Origin: Arthrobacter mangrovi
GTDB lineage: Bacteria; Actinomycetota; Actinomycetes; Actinomycetales; Micrococcaceae
Length of the DNA: 64,000 nt
NCBI RefSeq assembly: GCF_026011795.1
Contig: NZ_BRVS01000003.1
Coordinates: forward strand, 109,546-173,545
Direction: 5' to 3'
In this document: positions 35,223-43,496 of the stretch, piece by piece
How the letters are laid out: every line of letters starts with the position of its first letter
How positions within the stretch are numbered: the first letter of the stretch is position 1
Notes under the pieces: model-generated
What the model saw: only the letters and a program-made list of their open reading frames with translations
The model's database searches: none
What the model was told of the DNA's origin: nothing
Translations under genes and position numbers: made by a program

Positions 35223-35305
35223 CTTGGGGTTCAGCAGGAAGGCGCGGTAGATCGGCCTCGGCCCTGCCGACCGGGGACAGGGAATCGCCCGCCGGAGCGA
35301 TGGTG

Positions 35306-35337
35306 CCGGGCGGGGGGACGCCGTCCCGACCGCCCGG
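35306..35337. terminator. Strong hairpin between convergent TrmH-family and MFS genes
   Basis: CCGGGCGG (35306-35313) pairs with CCGCCCGG (35330-35337) and encloses an inner stem GGGAC/GTCCC (35315-35319, 35323-35327). There is no T-run, but position between convergent genes suggests a bidirectional terminator. Confidence 0.6.
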
Positions 35338-35342
35338 ACGAT

Positions 35343-36602
35343 CTATCTGGAGCCCGGTACCTTCCGGTCCGGAAGAGCGGCATCGGTACCGGAGCGGGCC
35401 GGCGCCTTGGCTTTCCGTTCGAGGAGGCCCGAAATAACCGCCACGGCCAGGCCGAGGACAGCCAGGCCGGCCCCGACCAAAGCGGGCGCCTTATAGCCCC
35501 AGCCCGCGGAAATAACGGCTCCGCCGAGGAAGGCCCCGAGGGCATTGGCCATGTTCAGCGCGGAGTGGTTCAGCGAGGCTGCCAGCGTCTGGGCGTCCGG
35601 CGAGGCGTCCATGAGCCGGGTCTGCAGCCCGGGGATGAGGCTGGAACCGGCGACGCCGATCAGGAACACCATGGCTACGGCCAGGACGGCGAAATCCGCG
35701 ACCACCCAAAAGATGGCGAGCACGCACACAATGGCTGTCATCACCTGGTAGATGCTGCCCATCACCGAGCGCTCGGCCAGCCGTCCGCCCAAGATGTTGC
35801 CGGCCACCATGCCCAGTCCGTACAGCCCGACGACGAGCGGCAGCGCGGATTCGGGCAGTCCGGCGACGTCCGTCATGGTCGGGCTGATGTACGAGTAGAC
35901 GGCAAAGAATCCGCCGAAGCCGACCACGCCGATCAGCAGGGCGAGCCACACCTGGATCCTCTTCAGCGCCCGCAGTTCGCGGCGCATGCTCGCCTCCGCA
36001 TGCGCGGGCCTGAACGGGACGAAGCGCTGGATCAGGAGCAGCGTGATGGCGCCGATGACGCCGACGGCCACGAACATCAGGCGCCAGCCGTAGTTCTGGC
36101 CAAGCCAGGTCACCAGGGGAACACCCACGACGTTGGCCACGGCCAGGCCGAGCATGACCGCGGCGACCGCGCGGGGGCGCTTGGAGGGCGCGACGAGGGA
36201 GGCCGCGATGACGGCGGCGACCCCAAAGTAGGCACCGTGCGGCAGGCCGGAGATGAACCGGGTCGCCAGCATGGAGCCGAAGTCGGGGGCAAGGACCGAC
36301 GACAGGTTTCCCACGGTAAACAGCGCCATCAGCCCCAGCGCCATGTGCTTGTGGGGAAGCCGCGCACCGAGGGCGGCCAGAACCGGGGCGCCGACGACGA
36401 CGCCCAGCGCATAGGCGGAAATCAGCTGGCCGCTTTGCGGAATGCTGATCTGCAGGCCCTCCGCCACGTTCTGCAGCAGACCCATGATCGCGAACTCCGT
36501 GGTCCCGATGCCGAAGCCGCCGGCCGCGAGGGCGATGATGGCTGCCGCGATGGGGACACGCGCGTGGTTCTGCGCGGACGCGTGGTCGTCTTTGGAAAGC
36601 AT
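35343..36602 (-). CDS. MFS transporter of the AraJ/DHA1 type
   Basis: A 419-residue transporter with 12 predicted membrane segments. The opening AAGGFGIGTTEFAIMGLLQNVAEGL is the hallmark of the AraJ/YdhP/Cmx drug:H+ antiporter group, with SGLPHGAYFGVAAVIAASLV near 105 and RRELRALKRIQVWLALLIGVVGFGGFF near 210 at the start of the second half. It probably exports sugars or drugs; substrate unknown. The ATG at 36602 is the most natural start for the family; another ATG at 36653 would add a Pro/Tyr-rich stretch. Neither has a clear ribosome site. Confidence 0.88.
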   Translation of the reverse strand: MLSKDDHASAQNHARVPIAAAIIALAAGGFGIGTTEFAIMGLLQNVAEGLQISIPQSGQLISAYALGVVVGAPVLAALGARLPHKHMALGLMALFTVGNLSSVLAPDFGSMLATRFISGLPHGAYFGVAAVIAASLVAPSKRPRAVAAVMLGLAVANVVGVPLVTWLGQNYGWRLMFVAVGVIGAITLLLIQRFVPFRPAHAEASMRRELRALKRIQVWLALLIGVVGFGGFFAVYSYISPTMTDVAGLPESALPLVVGLYGLGMVAGNILGGRLAERSVMGSIYQVMTAIVCVLAIFWVVADFAVLAVAMVFLIGVAGSSLIPGLQTRLMDASPDAQTLAASLNHSALNMANALGAFLGGAVISAGWGYKAPALVGAGLAVLGLAVAVISGLLERKAKAPARSGTDAALPDRKVPGSR

Positions 36603-36752
36603 GTACGGGACTTTCGGGTAAGGGTAAGGGAAAGGCGCAGCCGGATCGGCCATGAGTCGGACGGTGCCGTAAACGTAACACTTCGACGTCGGCCTTCGGG
36701 GCGTGCTGTAGCGGAGGACACCTTCCGGTCGGTCGGGTGCGGGCCTCGGCCG

Positions 36753-36758
36753 TAGACT
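36753..36758 (+). promoter_or_regulatory. -10 element placing NUDIX gene TSS at its start codon
   Basis: TAGACT ends six bases before the GTG at 36765; no ribosome site. This supports the GTG as the true start of the NUDIX gene. Confidence 0.5.
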
Positions 36759-36764
36759 CGTGGG

Positions 36765-37211
36765 GTGGAACCACGACTGAAGCAGATTGTCGGCGCCGCC
36801 ATCCTCGATTCGCTGGAGAGCCCAACGAGGCTGCTGGCCGCCCGGCGAAGCGCACCCGAGCAGCTGGCCGGCATGTGGGAGTTTCCGGGCGGGAAAGTGG
36901 AACCGGGGGAGGGCTGCGAAGACGGCCTTCGCCGCGAGATCCGCGAGGAGCTCGGCGTCGACGTCGAACTCGGGACTGAAGTCGTCGGCCCGCTCGACCA
37001 GGGGTGGCCCCTGAGCGGTGCGGCCGCTATGCGCGTCTGGAACGTGCGGATCATTGGCGGCGAGCCTCGCCCGCTGGAGGACCACGATGAACTGCGCTGG
37101 GTGGACCTGACGCCGCAGGAACTGACGGCGCTGCCGTGGATCCCGGCGGACCTGCCGATCGTCTCTGCCGTAGTGGAGGCCGCGCGAACAGCGCACAGCA
37201 GCCTGCCCTGA
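36765..37211 (+). CDS. NUDIX hydrolase, MutT-like
   Basis: A 148-residue pyrophosphohydrolase. The Nudix box GGKVEPGEGCEDGLRREIREELGV (residues about 42-65) is intact (G-x5-E-x7-R-E-U-x-E-E-x-G-U). The N-terminal VGAAILDS and C-terminal ELRWVDLTPQELTALPWIPAD segments fit MutT-type 8-oxo-dGTP diphosphatases, which clean oxidised nucleotides. Substrate assignment is by similarity only. The GTG start is supported by the -10. It converges with the radical SAM gene across 18 bases. Confidence 0.88.
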   Translation: MEPRLKQIVGAAILDSLESPTRLLAARRSAPEQLAGMWEFPGGKVEPGEGCEDGLRREIREELGVDVELGTEVVGPLDQGWPLSGAAAMRVWNVRIIGGEPRPLEDHDELRWVDLTPQELTALPWIPADLPIVSAVVEAARTAHSSLP

Positions 37212-37229
37212 GGGCGGCCCCTGACCAGC

Positions 37230-38300
37230 CTAGAAGAGGGTGGGTTCGTGCACCGGCAGTGCGGTGAATGCCCCCTCTGCCCCCTCTGCCGCCGGCCGGA
37301 CCTCCGCGCGCCGCCGGCCCGCCGTCGCTGAAACCCGCAGCTGGGCGGCGCCGCCGCTGAGTCCATGGCGGAGCTTGAACTTCCTGACTCTGCCGGCCAG
37401 CCACTGGCGATAGTCCTTTGAGGCATACGAGCCGCCGTTGTACAGACCGCGGTACCGGCCGACCAAGGATGGATACTCCCGGGCCAGCCATTGGAGGAAC
37501 CACTCCCGCGCTCCCGGCCGCAAATGGAGGGCACCGGCTGTCACCCCGGAGGCGCCGGCCGCAGCCAGCTGGGAAAATAGCCGGTCGAGATGCTCGTCAC
37601 TGTCCGTCAGCCAGGGCAGGATCGGCATCGCCATCACGCCGCATTCGAAGCCGGCGTCCGCGACCGCCCGGATGAGGTCCAGCCGGGCTTTCGGCGTGGG
37701 CGTGCCGGGTTCCACCTGCTGCTGCATCCGGGCGTCGGCGAAAGCCAGCGAGACGCCGATCCCGACGTCCACGCCGGCCGCGGCCTGCTGCAGCAGCGGC
37801 AGGTCGCGCTTGAGCAGGGGCCCTTTGGTCAGGATGGAGAAGGAAGTGCCGGAGTCAGCGAGGGCCCGAATGATGCCGGGCATGAGCCGGTAACGGCCTT
37901 CCGCCCGCATATAGGGATCCGAATTGGTGCCCAGGGCGACGGGCTCGCCCTGCCAGGACGGACGGGAGAGTTCCCTTTGAAGCACCTCGACGACGTTCGT
38001 CTTGACGATGATCTGCGTGTCGAAGTCCCGGCCGGCGTCCAGGTCCAGGTACTCGTGGGTCTTCCGCGCGAAGCAGTAGGTGCACTGATGCAGGCAGCCG
38101 CGCGTGGGGTTGATGGTCCACTCGAACGGCATGCCGGATTGGGCCGGAACCCGGCTGAGCGCTGATTTGCAGGCGATCTCGTGGAAGGTTACTCCAGCGA
38201 ATTCGGGTGTCTGGACCGACCGGACCAGCCCCGCCAGCCGGGTCAGGCCCGGCAGGGCGGAGGTATCTTCGGCCGCCAATGACTGTCCATCCCAACGCAT
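37230..38300 (-). CDS. Rv2578c-family radical SAM protein, SplB-like
   Basis: A 356-residue radical SAM protein. The cluster motif CLHQCTYC gives Cys69, Cys73 and Cys76, followed by FARKTHEYLDLDAGRDFDTQIIVKTN, and ALGTNSDPYMRAEGRYRLMPGI near 125, all typical of the Rv2578c group related to spore photoproduct lyase SplB. The opening MRWDGQSL and the ending PTLF match Rv2578c, which I recall as LexA-regulated in M. tuberculosis. A LexA box lies eight bases upstream of the ATG. A DNA repair role is plausible but unproven. There is no Shine-Dalgarno site. Confidence 0.88.
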   Translation of the reverse strand: MRWDGQSLAAEDTSALPGLTRLAGLVRSVQTPEFAGVTFHEIACKSALSRVPAQSGMPFEWTINPTRGCLHQCTYCFARKTHEYLDLDAGRDFDTQIIVKTNVVEVLQRELSRPSWQGEPVALGTNSDPYMRAEGRYRLMPGIIRALADSGTSFSILTKGPLLKRDLPLLQQAAAGVDVGIGVSLAFADARMQQQVEPGTPTPKARLDLIRAVADAGFECGVMAMPILPWLTDSDEHLDRLFSQLAAAGASGVTAGALHLRPGAREWFLQWLAREYPSLVGRYRGLYNGGSYASKDYRQWLAGRVRKFKLRHGLSGGAAQLRVSATAGRRRAEVRPAAEGAEGAFTALPVHEPTLF

Positions 38301-38307
38301 GCATCAA

Positions 38308-38325
38308 TTCGAACACAGTTTCGAA
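38308..38325 (-). promoter_or_regulatory. SOS box of the SplB-like radical SAM gene
   Basis: TTCGAA-CACAGT-TTCGAA is a perfect six-base palindrome pair; core CGAACACAGTTTCG matches 10 of 12 defined LexA positions. It ends only seven bases from the gene's ATG, so LexA would cover the transcription start itself. Confidence 0.7.
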
Positions 38326-38356
38326 TATTGCTCAAGGTGCGCGGTGTCAACGCCTG

Positions 38357-38423
38357 AAGGGGGAGCTGCCGGCCGCCAGAAGGGGAGCTGCCGGCCGCCG
38401 GAAGGGGAGCCGCCGGCCGCCGG
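38357..38423 (+). repeat. Three tandem copies of a 22-bp GC-rich unit
   Basis: The unit is AAGGGGAGCTGCCGGCCGCC plus two bases, at 38357-38379 (one extra G), 38380-38401 and 38402-38423; a degraded fourth copy (AGGGGCGGGCGG) runs to 38435. The array fills the gap between the radical SAM gene's upstream region and the stop of the next minus-strand gene. Each unit holds the palindrome GCCGGC. It looks like a minisatellite that can vary in copy number. Confidence 0.75.
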
Positions 38424-38435
38424 AGGGGCGGGCGG

Positions 38436-38897
38436 TCAGCGCTGCGAAGGCCGTGGCCGGCGCCCGCGGTAGCCGCGGGGCCGGAAGGACCGCAGCGGGC
38501 GCTCGCGGTAGCCGCCTTCGCGCAGCCCGGCCGCGCGCTCGAAGGGGTTCCGGGAGGCCGGGTCGCCCGTCCGGAGCAGGGACCACAGTGCCGCTGCCAG
38601 GTAGAGGGGCAGGAAGGGCAGGCCGAGGCAGAGGGCGTACTGGGTGCTGTGCCGGGCTTCGTGCCCCAGCAGCACCGGGTTGGCGGCCAGCCGGGCGGAC
38701 TCCGGCCGGAACAGGACGACGTTGCCGAGCGTGAAGGCGGCGGCCTTTGGCAGCGGCCAGGTGTAGCCGTGGGCGAGGATGAGTCCGCGGGGGCCGTCGT
38801 GGAGCGAGCAGCGGGCCAGGCCGGCCGTTCCGAGTCCAAGCAGGGTCGACAGGTTGATCCAGTTGAGCAGGCGGCGCAGGCGTTCCCCGGCGGTCAT
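38436..38897 (-). CDS. Small membrane protein with HExxH motif
   Basis: A 153-residue protein. After an N-terminal amphipathic part, GHEARHSTQYALCLGLPFLPLYLAAALW (about residues 80-107) combines an HExxH zinc-protease-like motif with a hydrophobic segment, followed by NPFERAAG near 118. This pattern (H-E-x2-H-x2-Q-Y, P-x-Y-x2-A-x2-W, N-P-F-E-x-x-A) recurs in a widespread uncharacterised family. The C-terminal 25 residues are Arg/Gly/Tyr-rich. The ATG at 38897 is supported by a -10 six bases upstream. Protease activity is not shown. Confidence 0.75.
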   Translation of the reverse strand: MTAGERLRRLLNWINLSTLLGLGTAGLARCSLHDGPRGLILAHGYTWPLPKAAAFTLGNVVLFRPESARLAANPVLLGHEARHSTQYALCLGLPFLPLYLAAALWSLLRTGDPASRNPFERAAGLREGGYRERPLRSFRPRGYRGRRPRPSQR

Positions 38898-38903
38898 GGG
38901 TTC

Positions 38904-38909
38904 ATCATA
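38904..38909 (-). promoter_or_regulatory. -10 element of the HExxH membrane protein gene
   Basis: On the minus strand TATGAT, close to the consensus, ends six bases before the ATG at 38897; no ribosome site is present. Confidence 0.5.
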
Positions 38910-38944
38910 GGTCGCCCTGTTCAGTGGGCGTCGGTGGCGTCCAC

Positions 38945-38950
38945 TAGACT
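38945..38950 (+). promoter_or_regulatory. -10 element of pheST
   Basis: TAGACT lies 94 bases before pheS. Unlike many genes here, pheS would therefore have a leader of about 87 bases. Confidence 0.45.
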
Positions 38951-38966
38951 TAGGGAAGCCACGACA

Positions 38967-39001
38967 GGCCCGATTGCGGGCCGGCTGCGCCGCATCGGCG
39001 C
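38967..39001 (+). promoter_or_regulatory. Two-hairpin leader of pheST
   Basis: GGCCCG-ATTG-CGGGCC (38967-38982) is followed by GCGCCG-CAT-CGGCGC (38987-39001). A further GGCGC near 39007 could pair alternatively with the second ascending arm. I see no T-box consensus and no Phe-rich leader frame, so any regulation would be of another kind. Confidence 0.35.
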
Positions 39002-39043
39002 TGTCGCGGCGCTTGTACGCGAACCGAAGGTAAGTACTCACAC

Positions 39044-40123
39044 ATGTCTGAAACCACCGTGGGGACCGAGTCCCCCCAGGTTGCCGCCGTGCCGCACCCC
39101 CTTGATGAAGCAGCCATCGCCGCCGCTGTAGAGCGGGCGATGGAGGCGATGGCCGCTGCGGCCGACCTTGAGGAGCTCAAGGCCGTGCGGATTGCCCACA
39201 CCGGGGAGAAGTCCCCGCTGAGCCTGGCCAACCGGGAGATCGGGAAGCTGGACAAGGCGGACAAGGCCGCCGCCGGCAAGCTGGTAGGCCCCGCACGCGG
39301 CCGCCTGAACAAGGCGCTCGCCGCCCGGACCGAGGAACTCGAAGCCGCGCGCGACGCCCAGATCCTCGTGGAGGAAGCCGTTGATGTTACGGCGGCCCCC
39401 CGCCGTCGTCGTGCCGGCGCCCGGCACCCGCTGTCCGTTCTGCAGGACCGCGTCAGCGACATCTTCGTCGGGATGGGCTGGGAGATCGCCGAAGGTCCCG
39501 AGGTGGAGTCCGAGTGGTTCAACTTCGACGCGCTGAACTTCAAGCCGGACCACCCCGCCCGCGAGATGCAGGACACCTTCTTCGTCGAGCCGCCCGAGGC
39601 CCACCTCCTGATGCGCACGCACACGTCGCCGGTCCAAGTGCGTTCCATGCTGGAGCGGGACCTGCCGGTCTACGTGCTGTGCCCGGGCAAGGTCTTCCGG
39701 ACCGATGAACTTGACGCCACGCACACGCCTGTGTTCCACCAGTTCGAGGGCCTGGCCATCGACAAGGGGCTGTCCATGGCTGACCTGCGCGGCACCTTGG
39801 AGCACTTCGCCCGACAGATGTTCGGCGCGGAAGCCTCCATCCGGCTGCGCCCGAACTTCTTCCCGTTCACGGAGCCTTCCGCCGAGCTCGACATCTGGCA
39901 CCCCGGCGCCAAGGGCGGCCCGCAGTGGATCGAATGGGGAGGCTGCGGCATGGTGCACCCGAACGTGCTCCGCGCGGCGGGCATCGATCCCGAGGTCTAC
40001 TCCGGCTTCGCCTTCGGAATGGGCATCGAGCGCACGCTCATGTTCCGCAACGAGGTCGGCGACATGCACGACATGATCGAAGGCGACGTCCGATTCAGCG
40101 AACACTTCGGGATGGAGATCTAA
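39044..40123 (+). CDS. pheS: Phenylalanine-tRNA ligase alpha subunit
   Basis: A 359-residue class II synthetase catalytic subunit. The N-terminal coiled-coil tRNA-binding part spans about residues 15-105, including RIAHTGEKSPLSLANREIGKL. Motif 2 is near PGKVFRTDELDATHTPVFHQFEGLAID, and motif 3 is GFAFGMGIERTLMFRNEVGDMHDMIEGD near 322. GWEIAEGPEVESEWFNFDALNFKPDHPARE is the family signature. It pairs with PheT, three bases downstream, to charge tRNA-Phe. Confidence 0.97.
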   Translation: MSETTVGTESPQVAAVPHPLDEAAIAAAVERAMEAMAAAADLEELKAVRIAHTGEKSPLSLANREIGKLDKADKAAAGKLVGPARGRLNKALAARTEELEAARDAQILVEEAVDVTAAPRRRRAGARHPLSVLQDRVSDIFVGMGWEIAEGPEVESEWFNFDALNFKPDHPAREMQDTFFVEPPEAHLLMRTHTSPVQVRSMLERDLPVYVLCPGKVFRTDELDATHTPVFHQFEGLAIDKGLSMADLRGTLEHFARQMFGAEASIRLRPNFFPFTEPSAELDIWHPGAKGGPQWIEWGGCGMVHPNVLRAAGIDPEVYSGFAFGMGIERTLMFRNEVGDMHDMIEGDVRFSEHFGMEI

Positions 40124-40126
40124 GTA

Positions 40127-42667
40127 ATGCGTATCCCACTTTCCTGGCTGCGGGAGTATGCCCAGGTTCCGGCCGGAGCGACGGCCGAAGACGTTATGGC
40201 CCAGCTGGTCAAGGTCGGCCTCGAGGAAGAGGCGGTCCATCGTCCGCTGGACGAGCTGAAGGGCCCCATTGTCGTCGGCCAGGTGCTCTCCGCAGAGAAG
40301 GAACCGCAGTCCAACGGCAAGACGATCAACTGGTGCCAGGTCCGGGTGGTCCCGGAAGGCAGCGGGCAGACCCTCACTGGCGAGGGCATCGACCCCTCGG
40401 GCGTGCAGGGCATCGTCTGCGGCGCCCACAATTTCGAACCGGGCGACAAGGTCGTCGTGACCCTGCCCGGAGCAGTGCTGCCCGGGGACTTCCGGATCAC
40501 CCCGCGGAAGACCTACGGCCACCTGTCCGCCGGCATGATCGCCTCGGTGCGCGAGCTCGGCATTGGGGAGGACCACGACGGAATCCTCGTGCTCTCCACC
40601 CTCGGCCTGGACCCCGAGATCGGCAGCGACGCCCTTGAGGTCCTCAGCCTGCACGACGAGGCAGCCGAGATCAACGTCACCCCGGACCGGAGCTACTGCT
40701 TCTCCATCCGCGGGGTGGCCCGCGAATATGCCCACGCCACCGGCACCGAATTCACGGATCCCGCCGCGGGCGTGACGGTGGCGGCGGCGGATGGTCCCGG
40801 CTACCCGGTCCGGCTCGAGGACCAGGCCCCGATCTATGGGAAGCCCGGCTGCGACCGGTTCGTGGCGCGCACGGTGCGCGGCGTGGACCCGTCCCGTCCG
40901 ACGCCGCCGTGGATGGCCTCGCGCCTGCGCCTGGCCGGCATCCGGTCCATCTCGCTGGTGGTCGATATTTCCAACTACGTGATGCTCGAACTCGGGCAGC
41001 CGCTGCACTTCTACGACCTGGATCGGCTCGCGGGCGACATCGTCGTGCGGCGCGCGAACCAGGGCGAAACCCTCGAGACGCTGGACGGCAAGGTCCGCAA
41101 GCTGGATCCGGAAGACCTGCTCATCACCGATGATTCGGGTGCCATCGGCATCGCCGGCGTCATGGGCGGCGCCGCCACCGAGGTCTCCGACAGCACCGTC
41201 AACGTCCTGATCGAGGCGGCCCACTTCGAGGAAGTCGGCATTGCCCGCTCCCGCCGCCGGCACAAGCTGCCGTCCGAGGCTTCGAAGCGCTTCGAGCGCG
41301 GAGTCGACTGGCAGGTCGCGGACGAGGCGGCGCAGCGGGCCGTGGACCTGCTGACCGAGCTGGCCGGCGGCACCGCCGACGCCACGGCTACGGACGCCGG
41401 GCAGGAACCCGCCGCCGTCGTCATCGACCTGCCGGCGCACTACGCGGCAGAACGCATCGGTATGGAATTCACCGAGGACCAGATCGTCTCCTCCCTGCAG
41501 GACCTGGGCGCCGGCGTCGAGAAGTACGACGGCGGATATCGGGTGACGGTGCCCAGCTGGCGCCAGGACCTGGTCATCAAGGAGGATCTGACCGAGGAGA
41601 TTGCGCGCCTGGTCGGCTACGACAAGATTCCCGCCACGCTGCCCGTCGCCCCGCCCGGCCGGGGGCTGACGCGGATCCAGCAGCAGCGGCGGCGCGTCCT
41701 GCAGTCGCTGGCGGACGCGGGCCTGACCGAGGTGCTTTCCTACCCGTTCGCCACCAAGGCGGACAACGACACGTTCGGTTCGCCGGACGGCACCGGCCGC
41801 AGCGCACTGAAGCTGGCCAATCCGCTGAGCGACGAGCACGGCTACCTCCGCACCAGCGTCCTGCCGGGCCTGCTGGAGACCGCGCGGCGCAACCACTCGC
41901 GCGGCTTCCGCGACCTGGCCCTCTACGAGGCCGGCCTGGTGTTCCTGCCGGGCGAGCGGCTCGGCTCGGCTTCGATCCCGCCGCTGGGCGCGCTCCCGGA
42001 CGAGGAGGTGCTGGATGGTCTCTACGATGGCATTCCGGACCAGCCGCTGCACATCGCGGCCGTCTTCATGGGGCTTGATTCGCCGGCAGGCGCCGGCCAC
42101 ACGCCGCGCCCGTGGGACTGGGCCGACGCGCTGGACACGGCCCGCCTGGTCGGCGATGTCCTCGGCGTCGAACTGGTCATCGAGCAGGGACTGCACCAGG
42201 CCTTCCATCCCGGCCGCACGGCCAGGATCTCGCTGCGCAGCGGCGAGACTGTCGGCTATTCCGGCGAACTGCATCCGAAGCTGCTGGCGGCACGCGACCT
42301 CCCGGCCCGCACGGTGGCGCTCGAGCTGAACGCCGAGCTGCTCTTCGCCGCGGCCCCGGATGTGATCGTGGCCAAGCACATCTCGACGTTCCCCCTGGCC
42401 ACGCAGGACGTGGCGCTCGTGGTGGACCAGGAGACCCCGGCCAGCGTGGTGCTGGAAACCCTCCGCGAGGGTGCGGGCGAGCTGCTGGAGGACATCGCGC
42501 TTTTCGATGTCTACTCCGGCACGGGAATCGAAGCCGGCAAGAAGTCGCTGGCCTTCGGCCTGCGCTTCCGCGCCAATGACCGCACGCTGACTGCGGACGA
42601 GGCCTCGGAAGCGCGCGCCGCCGCCGTCGCGCTGGCCGCCGAGCGGTTCGGCGCGGTCCAACGCTGA
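40127..42667 (+). CDS. pheT: Phenylalanine-tRNA ligase beta subunit
   Basis: An 846-residue protein with all PheT domains in order: MRIPLSWLREYAQVP start, tRNA-binding (EMAP-like) domain about residues 42-160, B3/B4 editing domain about 215-390 (RFVARTVRGVDPS, VVDISNYVMLELGQPLHFYDLD), B5 about 425-495, the catalytic-like core about 510-740, and the FDX-ACB anticodon-binding domain about 750-845 (HISTFPLATQDVALVVD). It proofreads mischarged Tyr-tRNA-Phe and forms the alpha2beta2 enzyme with PheS. Confidence 0.97.
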   Translation: MRIPLSWLREYAQVPAGATAEDVMAQLVKVGLEEEAVHRPLDELKGPIVVGQVLSAEKEPQSNGKTINWCQVRVVPEGSGQTLTGEGIDPSGVQGIVCGAHNFEPGDKVVVTLPGAVLPGDFRITPRKTYGHLSAGMIASVRELGIGEDHDGILVLSTLGLDPEIGSDALEVLSLHDEAAEINVTPDRSYCFSIRGVAREYAHATGTEFTDPAAGVTVAAADGPGYPVRLEDQAPIYGKPGCDRFVARTVRGVDPSRPTPPWMASRLRLAGIRSISLVVDISNYVMLELGQPLHFYDLDRLAGDIVVRRANQGETLETLDGKVRKLDPEDLLITDDSGAIGIAGVMGGAATEVSDSTVNVLIEAAHFEEVGIARSRRRHKLPSEASKRFERGVDWQVADEAAQRAVDLLTELAGGTADATATDAGQEPAAVVIDLPAHYAAERIGMEFTEDQIVSSLQDLGAGVEKYDGGYRVTVPSWRQDLVIKEDLTEEIARLVGYDKIPATLPVAPPGRGLTRIQQQRRRVLQSLADAGLTEVLSYPFATKADNDTFGSPDGTGRSALKLANPLSDEHGYLRTSVLPGLLETARRNHSRGFRDLALYEAGLVFLPGERLGSASIPPLGALPDEEVLDGLYDGIPDQPLHIAAVFMGLDSPAGAGHTPRPWDWADALDTARLVGDVLGVELVIEQGLHQAFHPGRTARISLRSGETVGYSGELHPKLLAARDLPARTVALELNAELLFAAAPDVIVAKHISTFPLATQDVALVVDQETPASVVLETLREGAGELLEDIALFDVYSGTGIEAGKKSLAFGLRFRANDRTLTADEASEARAAAVALAAERFGAVQR

Positions 42668-42779
42668 GTCCGCGCTTGGCAGCGGTCGCTCCAACGGGTA
42701 ATAAGTGAAGAACAACGACGGCGGGACCGGGCGGTGCGCCCAGGTCCTGCCGCCACCGGGGGTAGGAAATGATGCAGGT

Positions 42780-43496
42780 ATGAAGGCCGAGGTGATTATC
42801 CGGCTGGTCCATCTCGAGGCGGAGGCCGAGGAAAGCGGGCAGCCGATGCGCCGCGACGGAATCCGCCGGCGGGCGCGTGAGCAGGTCCTGCTCCTCGCGG
42901 CCGAGGAACTGGACGTGGCCCGCGGGCGGCTGGAGCTGCTGTTCGACTGCCGGGACTGCGAGCGTGGAAATGACGGCAGCCACGGGCAGCCGCAGCTGCA
43001 GCTCGACGGGGCTCCCTCACCGGTCCGGCTCAGCTACAGCCGGACCGGGCAGTGGCTGCTCGTGGCGCTCATTTTCCGTCCGGTGCTGCTGGGAGTCGAC
43101 CTGGAGGACGCCGGCTCGGACGCCTTCGGGGAGACGGAAAATATTGACCCCGCGGCCTTCACCGAGGAGGAACGGCGGCTCGTCGGGTCCTCGGACTCAC
43201 CAAGGCTGCTGCGCGCGCGACTGTGGACCCGCAAGGAAGCGCTGCTGAAGTCGACGGGCCATGGCCTGCGGCTGGCGCCCGATTCCGTCGGGGTGGCGGA
43301 TGCGGACGGAAGCCCCAAGCTGATGCTCTGGCCCGGACACGCGGGGGAGCGGCCGGGAATCCGGCTCCTCGACCTCGACCTGCCCGCCAGGGAGGCCGGG
43401 ATCCCGGTCCCGGCCTCCCTGACCGCCTCGCTGGCCGTCGGCGGCTCGTCCCAACCGGGGATTATCTTCCGGGAAGAGCTGGCAGCCCGCGGCTGA
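42780..43496 (+). CDS. 4'-phosphopantetheinyl transferase, Sfp-like
   Basis: A 238-residue enzyme that attaches the phosphopantetheine arm of CoA to carrier proteins. The core motifs are RLSYSRTGQWLLVAL near residue 85, LLGVDLED near 107 (Mg-binding acids), and RARLWTRKEALLKSTGHGL near 150 (W-x-x-K-E-A). The ATG at 42780 is favoured; an in-frame GTG at 42705 would add 25 residues. It converges with the M1 peptidase gene (35-base overlap), whose partner NRPS needs such activation at Ser536. The N-terminal 80 residues are divergent, as is common in this family. Confidence 0.82.
   Translation: MKAEVIIRLVHLEAEAEESGQPMRRDGIRRRAREQVLLLAAEELDVARGRLELLFDCRDCERGNDGSHGQPQLQLDGAPSPVRLSYSRTGQWLLVALIFRPVLLGVDLEDAGSDAFGETENIDPAAFTEEERRLVGSSDSPRLLRARLWTRKEALLKSTGHGLRLAPDSVGVADADGSPKLMLWPGHAGERPGIRLLDLDLPAREAGIPVPASLTASLAVGGSSQPGIIFREELAARG

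Noticed and set aside
35223..35342. Gap between the TrmH-family and MFS genes checked for a tRNA or small RNA gene.
   Set aside because: Only a terminator-like hairpin is visible; no cloverleaf and no promoter.
38357..38435. Tandem repeats considered as a CRISPR array.
   Set aside because: Copies are directly adjacent with no spacers, and no cas gene is near.
39038..42715. A 1225-codon open frame on the minus strand across pheS-pheT.
   Set aside because: It is antisense to two clear synthetase genes; high GC leaves long stop-free shadows. The translation is Arg/Gly/His/Gln-rich with no recognisable domain.
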